Origin: Gordonia insulae
Lineage (GTDB): Bacteria > Actinomycetota > Actinomycetes > Mycobacteriales > Mycobacteriaceae
Length of the DNA: 64,000 bases
Direction of reading: 5' to 3'
Assembly (NCBI RefSeq): GCF_003855095.1
Contig: NZ_CP033972.1
Coordinates: 2,914,001-2,978,000, forward strand
Shown piece after piece: positions 8,569-16,796 of the stretch. Numbering within the stretch: position 1 is the stretch's first letter; each line of letters begins with the position of its first letter. The notes below the pieces were generated by a model that was not told the DNA's origin, did not search any database, and saw only the letters and a program-made list of their open reading frames with translations. Position numbers and translations under genes: made by a program.

Positions 8569-9393
8569 TCAGAAGTCGAAGCCGCCGAAGTCGCCGCCAC
8601 CGTCGAAGAAACCGCCGCCGCCGTCACCGCCACCGTCGAAGAAACCGCCGCCGCCGTCACCGCCGTCGCCACCACCCATGTCGCCGCCACCATCGCCGCC
8701 GTCGCCACCGCCGTCGCCGCCATCGAGGGCGCCGGCATCAGAACCGTCACCGGCACCGCTCTCGAATGCGTTGGCGTCGTAGTTGACACCGGCCATGCCG
8801 GAGAACATGGCGGAGAACAGGAACATCGAGCCGATGCCCCACGCGCCGGCCACCAGCGCGGGCTTCCACCACGGTTCGGAGTACCAGCCCGCGGGGACCG
8901 GCCGGCCGGCGACCCGACCACCCGGGTAGTAGTTCGGTGTCCGCTCCGAGGGCCCCGGGGACGCCTCGACCTGTCGGCCCTCGAACTCGACCGTGCGGTC
9001 CTCGGTGACCGCACCGGCACTCTTCTGGCCCTCGAGTTCGGGGATGACCGGGCCGGGGTCGAGGTTCATCGCGGTGCGCGCGGCCCGGATGTAGTAGAGC
9101 CCCTCGATGGCGGTCTGCTTCGCCAGCCGCGCCTGTGCGGGACTGTTGGCCTGCTCGATCTGCGAGCCCGCGGCGGTGTAGCGCTCGCCGGCGTCGGCGA
9201 GCGCCTGCTTGGACGCCGGGCCGTCGCCGACCAGCATGTAGACCTGGCCACCGAGCCGCTCGATCGCCTGTCGGGCATCGGCCTTCGCATCGTCGAGCGA
9301 CCGGGCCGCGTTGGCGCCGGACCGCTGCTGCGACACCACGACGATGCCGACGATCACCACGACCACGAGAGCGATCAGGATCAGTGCGCTCAT
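8569..9393 (-). CDS. Membrane protein with Gly/Asp/Phe-rich low-complexity tail
   Basis: 274 residues, family not recognised. Residues 3-22 are a hydrophobic anchor (ILIALVVVVIVGIVVVSQQ). A helical region with regularly spaced Ala/Arg/Glu follows (residues 30-115), then a second hydrophobic stretch near residue 180 (WWKPALVAGAWGIGSMFLFS). The last 70 residues are almost only Gly, Asp and Phe, with a tandem unit GGGFFDGGGD. Such tails are disordered and often occur in actinobacterial envelope proteins of unknown role. It lies downstream of the DUF2993 gene on the same strand, 175 bp away. Confidence 0.75.
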   Translation of the reverse strand: MSALILIALVVVVIVGIVVVSQQRSGANAARSLDDAKADARQAIERLGGQVYMLVGDGPASKQALADAGERYTAAGSQIEQANSPAQARLAKQTAIEGLYYIRAARTAMNLDPGPVIPELEGQKSAGAVTEDRTVEFEGRQVEASPGPSERTPNYYPGGRVAGRPVPAGWYSEPWWKPALVAGAWGIGSMFLFSAMFSGMAGVNYDANAFESGAGDGSDAGALDGGDGGGDGGDGGGDMGGGDGGDGGGGFFDGGGDGGGGFFDGGGDFGGFDF

Positions 9394-9568
9394 GTTCTCC
9401 TCCGTTGGGGGTACAGCTCACCCGTCATCTCGGGGAGCCTGCCTCCCGAGGAGCAACAGGGCGACCCGCCAGACCGGCAAAATCGGACATCTCCCAGCGT
9501 ACCGACGTCGACGGGCAGTGTCGGATCGGCGCAGGTCCGGGGTCTCGTGTCCGGTCCGGAGCGTGCGG

Positions 9569-10696
9569 TCAGGCGGCCGAGCAGTCGCCGGAGCCGCCCG
9601 CGACCTGGCCGTCGAGCGCGACGTCCTGACCATCGACGGCGAAGTCGACGCCCTGGTCGGTGACCTTCAGACTCTTCACCGTCACCTCGTCGAACAGCTT
9701 GCCGAACATCGAACCGGTCACGCTGTCGACGACCTGCTGGGCGAAGTCGGCCGGGATGCCGAAGATGAACGCGTTGGCCTCGACGACCTCGAAGCGGACC
9801 CGGCCGTCCTGCAGGATCGGCTTGATGGTGGTGGACACCGGGATCGGCAGGAAGGCGAGTTGCACCGACGAGTCGACCTTGATGGTGCCATCGGCGGCGT
9901 TGCCGGAGACCGCCTCGATGCTGGCGCCCTGCATGAGTCCGCTCGCACCCGATTGGCCGTTCTGGGTGCCCGACGACGTCCCGCCGCCGGAGGCGGTTGC
10001 CGACTTGCTCATCGCGACGACACGGTCGAAGGGGATGAAGCCCGTCCCGACCAGGGATTGGATGGTCGACTTGTCGCCGTCACCCTTGATGTTCTCGGCG
10101 CGCGCGTGCAGGCGCATCTGTCCCGGCTGGTCGACGGTGTCGACCTGGACGAACGGGATGTCGTTGCCAAAACCCTGCAGCAGCATCGGTTTCCGGCTCA
10201 ACGAGACGTTCGTCTCGGTTCCGGTCAGCTCGGTGAAGGCACTCTGCATGCAGTCGGTGGCCTTGTTGCGCAGATACAACTCGCTGCCGACCGCCGCGAT
10301 CACGAGGACGAGGACGACCGCCGCGGAGACCGCGGCGATGATCTTGCCGGTGTTCCGCCGGGCCGGCGACGTCGCGACCACGCCACCCTGGGCGGTCGGC
10401 GGCACCGGCGTGAATCCGTCGTTCGGGCCGAACGACGACGTCTGCCCGGGATCCTCGAACTTCGCGGTGTCGGCGCGCGACATCTGGGAGTAGGCGCGGG
10501 GAGATTGATCGGTCGGCGCGGCGGAACCCAGCTTGGCGGTCGGGTCACCGGTGTCCGACGGGTAGGCGGGGGTCGGCTCATCGTCGGTCCGACCGCCCGG
10601 CTCGGACGGTGGCGGCGTTGCGTCCTCGGGACCGCTCGTGGCCTCGCCGCTCGTGCCGTCGGCGTTCTTGTTCTCGCTGTTCTCGCTGTCGGTCAT
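9569..10696 (-). CDS. DUF2993/LmeA-type phospholipid-binding membrane protein
   Basis: 375 residues. A disordered Pro/Ser/Thr-rich cytoplasmic region (residues 1-115) precedes one transmembrane segment (IIAAVSAAVVLVLVIAAVGS) and an exported DUF2993 domain (about residues 145-365; CMQSAFTEL, GFGNDIPF, VTDQGVDFAVDGQDVALDG). DUF2993 proteins are lipid-binding beta-folds; the mycobacterial member LmeA takes part in lipomannan synthesis. The long N-terminal tail and the gene order (nitrilase next to it) fit the Rv0479c group rather than LmeA itself. Its start is 12 bp after the nitrilase stop, so the two are probably co-transcribed. Confidence 0.85.
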   Translation of the reverse strand: MTDSENSENKNADGTSGEATSGPEDATPPPSEPGGRTDDEPTPAYPSDTGDPTAKLGSAAPTDQSPRAYSQMSRADTAKFEDPGQTSSFGPNDGFTPVPPTAQGGVVATSPARRNTGKIIAAVSAAVVLVLVIAAVGSELYLRNKATDCMQSAFTELTGTETNVSLSRKPMLLQGFGNDIPFVQVDTVDQPGQMRLHARAENIKGDGDKSTIQSLVGTGFIPFDRVVAMSKSATASGGGTSSGTQNGQSGASGLMQGASIEAVSGNAADGTIKVDSSVQLAFLPIPVSTTIKPILQDGRVRFEVVEANAFIFGIPADFAQQVVDSVTGSMFGKLFDEVTVKSLKVTDQGVDFAVDGQDVALDGQVAGGSGDCSAA

Positions 10697-10708
10697 GTCG
10701 TGAGGTCC

Positions 10709-11527
10709 TCAGTTGGTGATCGGTCGCGAGACCTGTGGGATGGGCCGCTGGTTGTCGAGCACGGCCAGGGCGGTACGAGCCTTTTCCACGGCGCTGACAT
10801 CGACGTCGTGGACCCCGACCTGCACGCCTTCGTCGTATGCGGCGACCACGCTACCGAAGGGATCTGTGAGTTGGCTGTGTCCTGTTCCGGTCGGCGCCGA
10901 CGACTCGCGCACCGACGATTCGGTGGGCACGGCCTGCCCTACGGCCGCGACGAACGCCGTCGAATCCAGCGCCCGGGCCGTCGCCAGCACCTCCCATTGG
11001 TGAACCTTGCCGGGGCCGGCTCCCCAGGAGGCCGGCACCACGATGAGCTCGGCGCCGCGACGTGCCAGTTCCGTGAAGAGTGCCGGGAAACGTATGTCGT
11101 AGCAGGTGGCCACGCCGACGGTGACGCCGCCGACGTCGAAGGTCAGCGGCTCGGTCCCCGGGGCGACGGTCCGGGACTCGGCGAACCCGAATGCGTCGTA
11201 GAGGTGGATCTTGTCGTACGACAGCCGCGTGCCGTCGGGCGCGGCGACGACCAGGGTGTTGCGCACCCGCTCGCCGTCGGGGGTGAACATGCCGGCGACC
11301 ACCGTGAGGCCGTGCCGGGCCGCGATCTCCGATACCCCGGACGCCCACGGGCCGTCCAGGGGTTCGGCCACGGGCCCGAGCGGGACCCCGAAACGACACA
11401 TCGTCGCCTCGGGGAACACGACCAGGTCGGCATTCCCCGCCGCGGCGTCGGCGGCGGCCGATTCGACCACCGCGAGGTTGGCGGTCGGGTCGGTGCCCGA
11501 CGTGATCTGCGCCATCGCGATTCGCAT
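10709..11527 (-). CDS. Carbon-nitrogen hydrolase (nitrilase superfamily, amidase)
   Basis: 272 residues from ATG 11527. The Glu-Lys-Cys triad of the superfamily is visible: Glu in VVFPEATM, Lys in YDKIHLYDAFG and Cys in VATCYDIRFP. KIHLYD(A)FG and CYDIRFPAL are typical of the Nit/omega-amidase-like branch that hydrolyses small deaminated or glutathione-derived amides. It corresponds by context to Rv0480c. It is flanked on the same strand by the DUF2993 gene (12 bp) and a methyltransferase gene (71 bp, containing a triple direct repeat). Confidence 0.92.
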   Translation of the reverse strand: MRIAMAQITSGTDPTANLAVVESAAADAAAGNADLVVFPEATMCRFGVPLGPVAEPLDGPWASGVSEIAARHGLTVVAGMFTPDGERVRNTLVVAAPDGTRLSYDKIHLYDAFGFAESRTVAPGTEPLTFDVGGVTVGVATCYDIRFPALFTELARRGAELIVVPASWGAGPGKVHQWEVLATARALDSTAFVAAVGQAVPTESSVRESSAPTGTGHSQLTDPFGSVVAAYDEGVQVGVHDVDVSAVEKARTALAVLDNQRPIPQVSRPITN

Positions 11528-11547
11528 GGCACCAGGGTAGTGATCAC

Positions 11548-11593
11548 GGACTTCGTGACAACTGGACTTCGTGACAAACGGACTTCGTGACAA
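11548..11593. repeat. Three 16-bp-spaced direct repeats GGACTTCGTGACAA
   Basis: The 14-mer GGACTTCGTGACAA occurs at 11548-11561, 11564-11577 and 11580-11593, a strict 16-bp period. It fills most of the spacer between the methyltransferase stop (11599) and the nitrilase start (11527). Iteron-like spacing upstream of a start codon suggests a protein-binding array for the nitrilase/DUF2993 unit; simple tandem duplication is the alternative. Confidence 0.8.
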
Positions 11594-11598
11594 GGGGG

Positions 11599-12381
11599 TC
11601 ACTCTGTCGGCGCGACCGCCGCCCACGGCACCGACAACACGTTGTCGACGGTGCGACCGCGCGGGATCGTGACGTCGACGCCCTGCGCACGCAGCAACGT
11701 CAGCGCCTGCCGCCACCGCGACCGCGGCCCGAAGGCCGCGTGCGTCGCCGCGACGTCCCAGCTCCGATCCGCGAGCTGCAGCAATCGGTGGATCGGTTCG
11801 CCGGGCACATTGCGATGGATGAGGCTCTTCGGCAGCCGTTCCGCGAGTTCGGAGGGCCGCGCGGTGTGCTCGGGCGCCCAGCACAGCGTCAGACTGCGCG
11901 GTCCGCCGGCGTCCAACAGCACCCAGCTGCATCGACGCCCGATCTCGTCGCAGGTGCCCTCGACGATGAGGCCACCGGGAGCGAGTGCGCGTTGCATCCG
12001 CGCCCACGCGTCGGCCACCTCGGCCTCGTCGTACTGCCGAAGGACATTGAATGCGCGCACGAGTTGTGGTGCCAGTCCGGCCAACTCGAATCCACCGAGC
12101 CCGAAGCGGACGCCGTCACGTTCCGCGACGACCCGTTCCGGGTCGATCTCCAGACCCACGACGTCGACGCCGGGAGCGACGACGCGCAGGCGGGTCGCCA
12201 TCTCCACCGTGGTGTCCGGGCGGGCGCCGTAACCGAGGTCGACGACCAGTGGTCGGGGCACCGCGGTCAGGACGTCGAGGACCACGGGGCTGTGCGCCAT
12301 CCAGCGATCCACCCGGCGAAGCCGGTTGATGTTCGTGGTGCCACGTGTGATCCGACCGGAGATCCTCCTGTCGCCGGGCAC
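11599..12381 (-). CDS. SAM-dependent methyltransferase-like protein
   Basis: 260 residues. A Rossmann-type SAM site is visible: VVDLGYGARPDTTVEMA, then VVGLEIDPERV. GGLIVEGTCDEIGRRCSWVLL corresponds to the post-motif region. The N-terminus (GRITRGTTNINRLRRVDRWM) is Arg-rich and conserved-looking in actinobacterial proteins of this type. The substrate is unknown. It sits between the nitrilase and DUF2505 genes in one minus-strand run and begins 20 bp after the DUF2505 stop, so it is probably part of the same transcript. Confidence 0.8.
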   Translation of the reverse strand: MPGDRRISGRITRGTTNINRLRRVDRWMAHSPVVLDVLTAVPRPLVVDLGYGARPDTTVEMATRLRVVAPGVDVVGLEIDPERVVAERDGVRFGLGGFELAGLAPQLVRAFNVLRQYDEAEVADAWARMQRALAPGGLIVEGTCDEIGRRCSWVLLDAGGPRSLTLCWAPEHTARPSELAERLPKSLIHRNVPGEPIHRLLQLADRSWDVAATHAAFGPRSRWRQALTLLRAQGVDVTIPRGRTVDNVLSVPWAAVAPTE

Positions 12382-12401
12382 GCTCTCGCCGTGACGGGCC
12401 G

Positions 12402-12911
12402 TCAGAGGTTCTTCTTGACCCAGTCCGCCGCGTACTCGGCCTCCGCACGGAAGAGGTCCACGAGGTTGACCAGCATCAGCTGTTCGAGTTTCCCGTTGAC
12501 GAACGGGATGAAGACCTTGACCTCGGTGGTCTTGCGGATGGTGCAGCCGGTCTCGGTGGGGAACAGTTCCTGCCAGCCGTTGAGGCTGCCCGGACCGGCC
12601 GGGATGGAGGCGTTGTAGTTGCCCTTGGTGTTGTCCGGGTCGAACGGGCCGAACGATTCCTCGCGGGTGATGACCATGTCCTTCATCAGCACCGTCTGGG
12701 CGAGGGCGGGAAGTTGGTCCCGGCCGATCGTCTGTTTGAGGACGACGCGGAGTCCGGTCTCGTCGGACGTGAAGTCGTCGACCTCGCAGTGCGGCGAGAT
12801 CATCTGGAAGCCCGCCATCATGTCGTCCCAGTACTGCCGGGTGCTCTGCGCCTGATAGAGCGTCTCGGCGGGATGGGTGAAGCGTGCCGAATAGCTGAGC
12901 CGTCGTGCCAT
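12402..12911 (-). CDS. DUF2505 domain protein (first copy)
   Basis: 169 residues, one DUF2505 domain, a START/SRPBCC-like fold predicted to hold a hydrophobic ligand. It begins MARRLSYSARFTHPAETLYQ and contains the family-like C-terminal segment VFIPFVNGKLEQLMLVNLVDL. It has no signal peptide. The second copy lies upstream at 13053-13547 with the same layout (VSVPFVGGKIEKAIIDQLVEL), so the pair looks like an old tandem duplication; M. tuberculosis has Rv0481c at this position. Function is not established. Confidence 0.85.
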   Translation of the reverse strand: MARRLSYSARFTHPAETLYQAQSTRQYWDDMMAGFQMISPHCEVDDFTSDETGLRVVLKQTIGRDQLPALAQTVLMKDMVITREESFGPFDPDNTKGNYNASIPAGPGSLNGWQELFPTETGCTIRKTTEVKVFIPFVNGKLEQLMLVNLVDLFRAEAEYAADWVKKNL

Positions 12912-13052
12912 TCGACCAGGCTAACCGAGCGCCGGTCGGCGACCCAAGTCGCTGCCCTTCCGGAGGCTGCGCATCCCCCGCGCCCGAGGACGAGGCCTGC
13001 CGCGTCGTCCCGCCGCGTGCGGAGGGAACTTGCGGCCGTATCGGAGGGCGGG

Positions 13053-13547
13053 TCAGCGGTTGGCGGCCTCCCAGGCCACGGTCTGCTCGCGCTCGGAGTC
13101 GAGGAGCTCGACGAGCTGGTCGATGATGGCCTTCTCGATCTTGCCGCCGACGAACGGCACACTCACCTCGACGTCGGCGGTGTAGGTCGTCGACGCGGGG
13201 TCACCGGCGACCACCAGGGTGCCGTTCACCTTCGCCGGTGCGCCGGCCACGGTGGCGACGATCTCACCGGTGATCTGGTCGCCGGCCAGTCGGAAGGTGC
13301 TCCGGCGCGGGATCTCGAGGTCGCCGGGGCGGACCTTGGTGACGATCGACGGCAACTTCTCCTCGGGCACGCCCTGCTGCATCGTGACGGTGACCGTGTC
13401 GTCGCCGGCCGCGAAGGTCTCGAGTTTGCCGTGGCTGGAGTTGATGGCCTCGAGCAGGTCGCGCCAGTACTGCTCGCTCGAGAGGACCTCCCAGAGCCGC
13501 TGAACCGAGAACGGGTAGGACACCGCGTGTTCCATCTTGCTGGCCAT
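13053..13547 (-). CDS. DUF2505 domain protein (second copy)
   Basis: 164 residues from ATG 13547 (MASKMEHAVSYPFSVQRLWEV). Same domain and length as the neighbouring copy but clearly diverged, including a GVPEEKLPSIV stretch where the other has IGRDQLPALA. It diverges from murB with 46 bp between the starts. That shared promoter region and the cell-wall neighbours are the only clue to role; lipid or precursor binding would be a guess. Confidence 0.86.
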   Translation of the reverse strand: MASKMEHAVSYPFSVQRLWEVLSSEQYWRDLLEAINSSHGKLETFAAGDDTVTVTMQQGVPEEKLPSIVTKVRPGDLEIPRRSTFRLAGDQITGEIVATVAGAPAKVNGTLVVAGDPASTTYTADVEVSVPFVGGKIEKAIIDQLVELLDSEREQTVAWEAANR

Positions 13548-13593
13548 GAGGGGGAGAGTACCGGACCGCCGAAGTGCGACTACGGTTACACAG

Positions 13594-14706
13594 GTGACCG
13601 ACTCAGGGGTGAACCGAACCGCGCCGGCGGCCCCCACCAGCCATCTCGCCGCCAGCCGTCTCGCCGCACTGACCACGCTGCGCCTCGGCGGGCCCGCGCG
13701 CAACGTCGTGCACTGTCCCGACACGCGTGCCCTGGTCGACGAGATCACCGCCCTCGACCAGGCCGGAGAACGTCTGCTGCTGATCGGCGGTGGATCGAAC
13801 CTGGTCATCGCCGACGAGGGGTTCGACGGCACCGCCGTCCTCATCGAGAGTTCACGGGTCGAGTTCGGCACCGGACGAGAGTCGGGCCGCGCGCATGTCA
13901 CGGCCGATGCCGGAGTGGGCTGGGATGACCTCGTCGCCGCCACCCTGGAGGCGGGATTCGGTGGGCTGGAATGCCTTTCCGGGATTCCGGGGGCGGCGGG
14001 AGCAACACCGGTACAGAACGTCGGCGCCTACGGCGTCGAGGTGGCCGATCTGCTCCGCAGCGTGCAGGTACTCGATCGCCGCACCGGCAAACTGCGATGG
14101 GTGGCGCCGACCGAACTCGGCCTCGGCTACCGCACCAGCAACCTCAAGCATCGTCACGACCACGTGGTGGTGGCGGTCTCGTTCTGGCTCAACGACGACG
14201 GGGTGAGCGCGCCGGTGCGCTACCGCGAGTTGTCCTCGGCACTCGGCATCGAGCCGGGTGACCACGCCGACGCGGCCTCCGTACGCGAGCAGGTGCTGGC
14301 CCTGCGCCGCGGCAAGGGCATGGTGCTCGATCCCGACGATCACGACACCTGGAGTGCGGGTTCGTTCTTCACGAATCCGATCGTCGCCCCCGACGACGCG
14401 ACGGCGATCCTGGGGCGCATCCACGAACGTATCGGCCGCGACATCACCGTGCCGACCTATCCCGCCGAGGAAGGCGTCAAACTCTCGGCGGGCTGGCTGA
14501 TCGAGCGCGCCGGATACGCGCGCGGCTATCCCGGCCCGGACAGCCCGGTCCGCCTGTCCACGAAACACACCCTGGCCCTGACCAATCGGGGCGAGGCGAC
14601 CACCGACGAACTCCTCGATCTGGCGCGCGACGTCCGCGACGGCGTCCGCCAGGCCTTCGGCGTGACGCTGCACCCGGAGCCGGTGCTGGTGGACTGCTCG
14701 TTCTGA
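13594..14706 (+). CDS. murB: UDP-N-acetylenolpyruvoylglucosamine reductase
   Basis: 370 residues from GTG 13594. It reduces UDP-GlcNAc-enolpyruvate to UDP-MurNAc with NADPH and FAD, the second committed step of peptidoglycan synthesis (cytoplasm). FAD-binding motifs: LLIGGGSNLVIADEGFDG and LECLSGIPGAAGATPVQNVGAYG. Further markers are GYRTSNLKH, the catalytic Ser region AGSFFTNPIV, and KLSAGWLIERAGY with STKHTLALTNRG near the C-terminus. A TTACAC-like -10 lies just upstream of the GTG, so translation may be leaderless. It converges with an alpha/beta hydrolase gene 8 bp away. Confidence 0.97.
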   Translation: MTDSGVNRTAPAAPTSHLAASRLAALTTLRLGGPARNVVHCPDTRALVDEITALDQAGERLLLIGGGSNLVIADEGFDGTAVLIESSRVEFGTGRESGRAHVTADAGVGWDDLVAATLEAGFGGLECLSGIPGAAGATPVQNVGAYGVEVADLLRSVQVLDRRTGKLRWVAPTELGLGYRTSNLKHRHDHVVVAVSFWLNDDGVSAPVRYRELSSALGIEPGDHADAASVREQVLALRRGKGMVLDPDDHDTWSAGSFFTNPIVAPDDATAILGRIHERIGRDITVPTYPAEEGVKLSAGWLIERAGYARGYPGPDSPVRLSTKHTLALTNRGEATTDELLDLARDVRDGVRQAFGVTLHPEPVLVDCSF

Positions 14707-14714
14707 CCCGGCCG

Positions 14715-15791
14715 TCAGCCGACGGAGGACGACGTGCGCGCCGTGTCCGCCAGGATCTCGTCGAGGATCTCGTTGAACCGCACGCCGGCCTCGATGCTCG
14801 ACATGTGGCCGACACCGTCGAGGACCAGCAACTCGCGCAGATTTCCGTTGCGCTGCAACACTTCTGCCATCTGTTCAGCATGCACCGGCGGGGTGAGACG
14901 GTCATCGGTGCCGACGATCACCGTGGTCGGGACGGTCAGGGCGTCGAGGCCCGCGGTGACGTCGAGCTTGCCCATGGCCGATCCCCATCCGGCACGCGAT
15001 CGGGGCGGGCAGGTCGCGATCATCTCGTCGACGAACTCAACATGCGAACGCCGTGCGTTCGGTCCGAGCGCGATGTAGTGCGAGAGCCGGGCGCCGTACG
15101 GCGTGTGCGGGATCGGCATCGGGGTCGACGTGAAGAGCTTTCCCACGGTGGCCTCGAAGGGCTTGGTGTAGCGCGGCAGGTCGACGGGGATCAGCAGATG
15201 GTTCTGCAGGACCGCCTTCGCCGCGGTCGAGGTGAGTGCCACCCCGGAGACCAGCGTCCCCACCTTCTCGGGGTTCTGCGCCGCCCAGGACATGATCGTC
15301 ATGCCGCCCATGCTGTGGCCGACGAGGACCGCGCGGCGTCCCTCCGGGACGACCTCGGCGAGCACGGCGTCGAGGTCCTGCCCGAGCATCGCGATGGTCG
15401 GCCGGGCCCGGCCCAGATCGCTGCGCCCGTGGCCGCGCTGGTCGTAGGCCACCACCGGGCGTGTCTCGGCCAGGTGATTGATCTGCGGGTACCAGTACGC
15501 GACGTTGCACGTCCAGCCGTGGACCATGACGACGATGTCGGCGTCGGGGTCGGCGTCGGGGCCGTAACGCTCGACGTTGAGGCGGGCCCCGTCGACTGTG
15601 GTCACCGCGATCCGCTGCGGCTCGGCCGACGGCGCGCTGAGCAGTTCGTCGGGGCCGTCGTCCACGGCCTGCTCGGCGCGGAAGGCGTCGCGCAGCAGGC
15701 CCGCGAAGATCGTTCCGACGCCCACGGCGACGGCCCCTACTCCGGCTGCCACGACTGCGCCCGTCGCGATCGCCACTGATCGTCTGTTCAT
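14715..15791 (-). CDS. Alpha/beta hydrolase, membrane-anchored
   Basis: 358 residues from ATG 15791, preceded by GGGGGAGAG. An N-terminal hydrophobic segment (ATGAVVAAGVGAVAVGVGTIF) anchors or exports it. The hydrolase fold has the oxyanion HG in VVMVHGWTCNVAYW, the nucleophile Ser in LVGHSMGGM, Asp in VGTDDRLTPP and His in DGVGHMSS. It is an esterase or lipase of unknown substrate; similar proteins are common in mycolate-producing bacteria. It starts 28 bp after the MerR regulator and is probably co-transcribed with it. Confidence 0.9.
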   Translation of the reverse strand: MNRRSVAIATGAVVAAGVGAVAVGVGTIFAGLLRDAFRAEQAVDDGPDELLSAPSAEPQRIAVTTVDGARLNVERYGPDADPDADIVVMVHGWTCNVAYWYPQINHLAETRPVVAYDQRGHGRSDLGRARPTIAMLGQDLDAVLAEVVPEGRRAVLVGHSMGGMTIMSWAAQNPEKVGTLVSGVALTSTAAKAVLQNHLLIPVDLPRYTKPFEATVGKLFTSTPMPIPHTPYGARLSHYIALGPNARRSHVEFVDEMIATCPPRSRAGWGSAMGKLDVTAGLDALTVPTTVIVGTDDRLTPPVHAEQMAEVLQRNGNLRELLVLDGVGHMSSIEAGVRFNEILDEILADTARTSSSVG

Positions 15792-15819
15792 CTCTCCCCC
15801 TTGCACCGACGCCGATGTG

Positions 15820-16671
15820 TCAGTCGGTTCGGTCGACCACGCTACGTGCCCCGTCGGCGGCGTCGAAGCCCACCCGGTCGACGCCCGCGTCGTCCTCGGT
15901 CCCGGATTCGGCCGCGTCGTCGAGCATCCCGTCCTGCGCCAGGAGTTCCGGCGACGATGCGTCGAAATACGTGCTGGCCTCACCGATCGCGACGGAGATC
16001 TGCTTGTCGAGCGCCTGCCGGAACGTCGACTCGACGATCTCGTGGGCCATCGGCCGGACCGTCTGGATCAGCTCGGCCATCTTGCTGACCTGTTCCTCAC
16101 CCAGGTCGGGCAGGTTCTCGTCGAAGTACTTGTCGGTGATGATCGACACGAAACTCTTGGCGACGTCCTCGAGGTCGTCCTGCACCCGGACCCATCGGTC
16201 CAGTAGTACATCGATGTCGACACCCGCCTTGACCAGCGTCTCGGCCCCTTCCAGCAGCTCCGGGTTGCGAATCGCGTAGTGCGCGCCGTCCTTGGCGAGC
16301 AGTCCCAGCTTCTGGCTGAGCGCGATCGACCGGTCGCTGGCGTTGAGGGTCTTGCGCAGCTCGGTGATGGTGATCGTGGCGGCACGTTTGAAGTTGCGGA
16401 AACGGCCGCTCTTCGGAGCGCCCCGGAAGATCTGTTCCACCCGCATGCCGTGGTGGGCGGCGTGCAGCAACTCGCTGATCGTCGCGAACGTGTACCCACG
16501 CTCGAGCATGCGGGAGATCAGGTTCAGACGGACCAGGTGCTCGTCGGAGTACCACCCGGTGCGTCCTCTGATCGTCGGCGGCGGCAGCAATCCGCGGTCT
16601 TGATAGACGCGGATGTTGCGCACGCTGACCCCGGACGCCTGTGCCAGGTCGTTGATCCGATACTCGGCCAC
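15820..16671 (-). CDS. MerR-family transcriptional regulator
   Basis: 283 residues, longer than classical MerR. The N-terminal winged helix (YRINDLAQASGVSVRNIRVYQ, then RGLLPPP, GWYSDEHLVRL) is complete. A long helical effector region follows with no metal-binding Cys pattern, ending in an acidic tail. Such MerR proteins with a large alpha-helical C-terminus are usually local regulators; the downstream alpha/beta hydrolase is the likely target. Confidence 0.88.
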   Translation of the reverse strand: MAEYRINDLAQASGVSVRNIRVYQDRGLLPPPTIRGRTGWYSDEHLVRLNLISRMLERGYTFATISELLHAAHHGMRVEQIFRGAPKSGRFRNFKRAATITITELRKTLNASDRSIALSQKLGLLAKDGAHYAIRNPELLEGAETLVKAGVDIDVLLDRWVRVQDDLEDVAKSFVSIITDKYFDENLPDLGEEQVSKMAELIQTVRPMAHEIVESTFRQALDKQISVAIGEASTYFDASSPELLAQDGMLDDAAESGTEDDAGVDRVGFDAADGARSVVDRTD

Positions 16672-16780
16672 TTCGCCAGTCTATTCAGTCGCGTGCGTCG
16701 CCGACGGCGACCCGCCCGGTGCGGGCCCCGGAGTCGTCGGCCCGCGTCATGTGCGAGCAGCAGTTCGTCACTGTCCCGGA

Positions 16781-16794
16781 CGCTTCGCTCGCCC
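16781..16794 (+). repeat. Solo partial copy of the CGTCGCTTCGCTCGCCCC repeat
   Basis: CGCTTCGCTCGCCC matches the repeat core for 14 bases. It lies two bases from the stop codon of the DUF2516 gene (16797-16799), as if the element had landed at the gene end. It is short enough that chance cannot be excluded in GC-rich DNA. Confidence 0.5.
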
Positions 16795-16796
16795 TG

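Noticed and set aside
9433..9454. Short inverted repeat CTCGGG...CCCGAG as a terminator for the DUF2993 gene
   Set aside because: The stem is interrupted and more than 100 bp from the stop codon; it is much weaker than the perfect hairpins elsewhere in the window.
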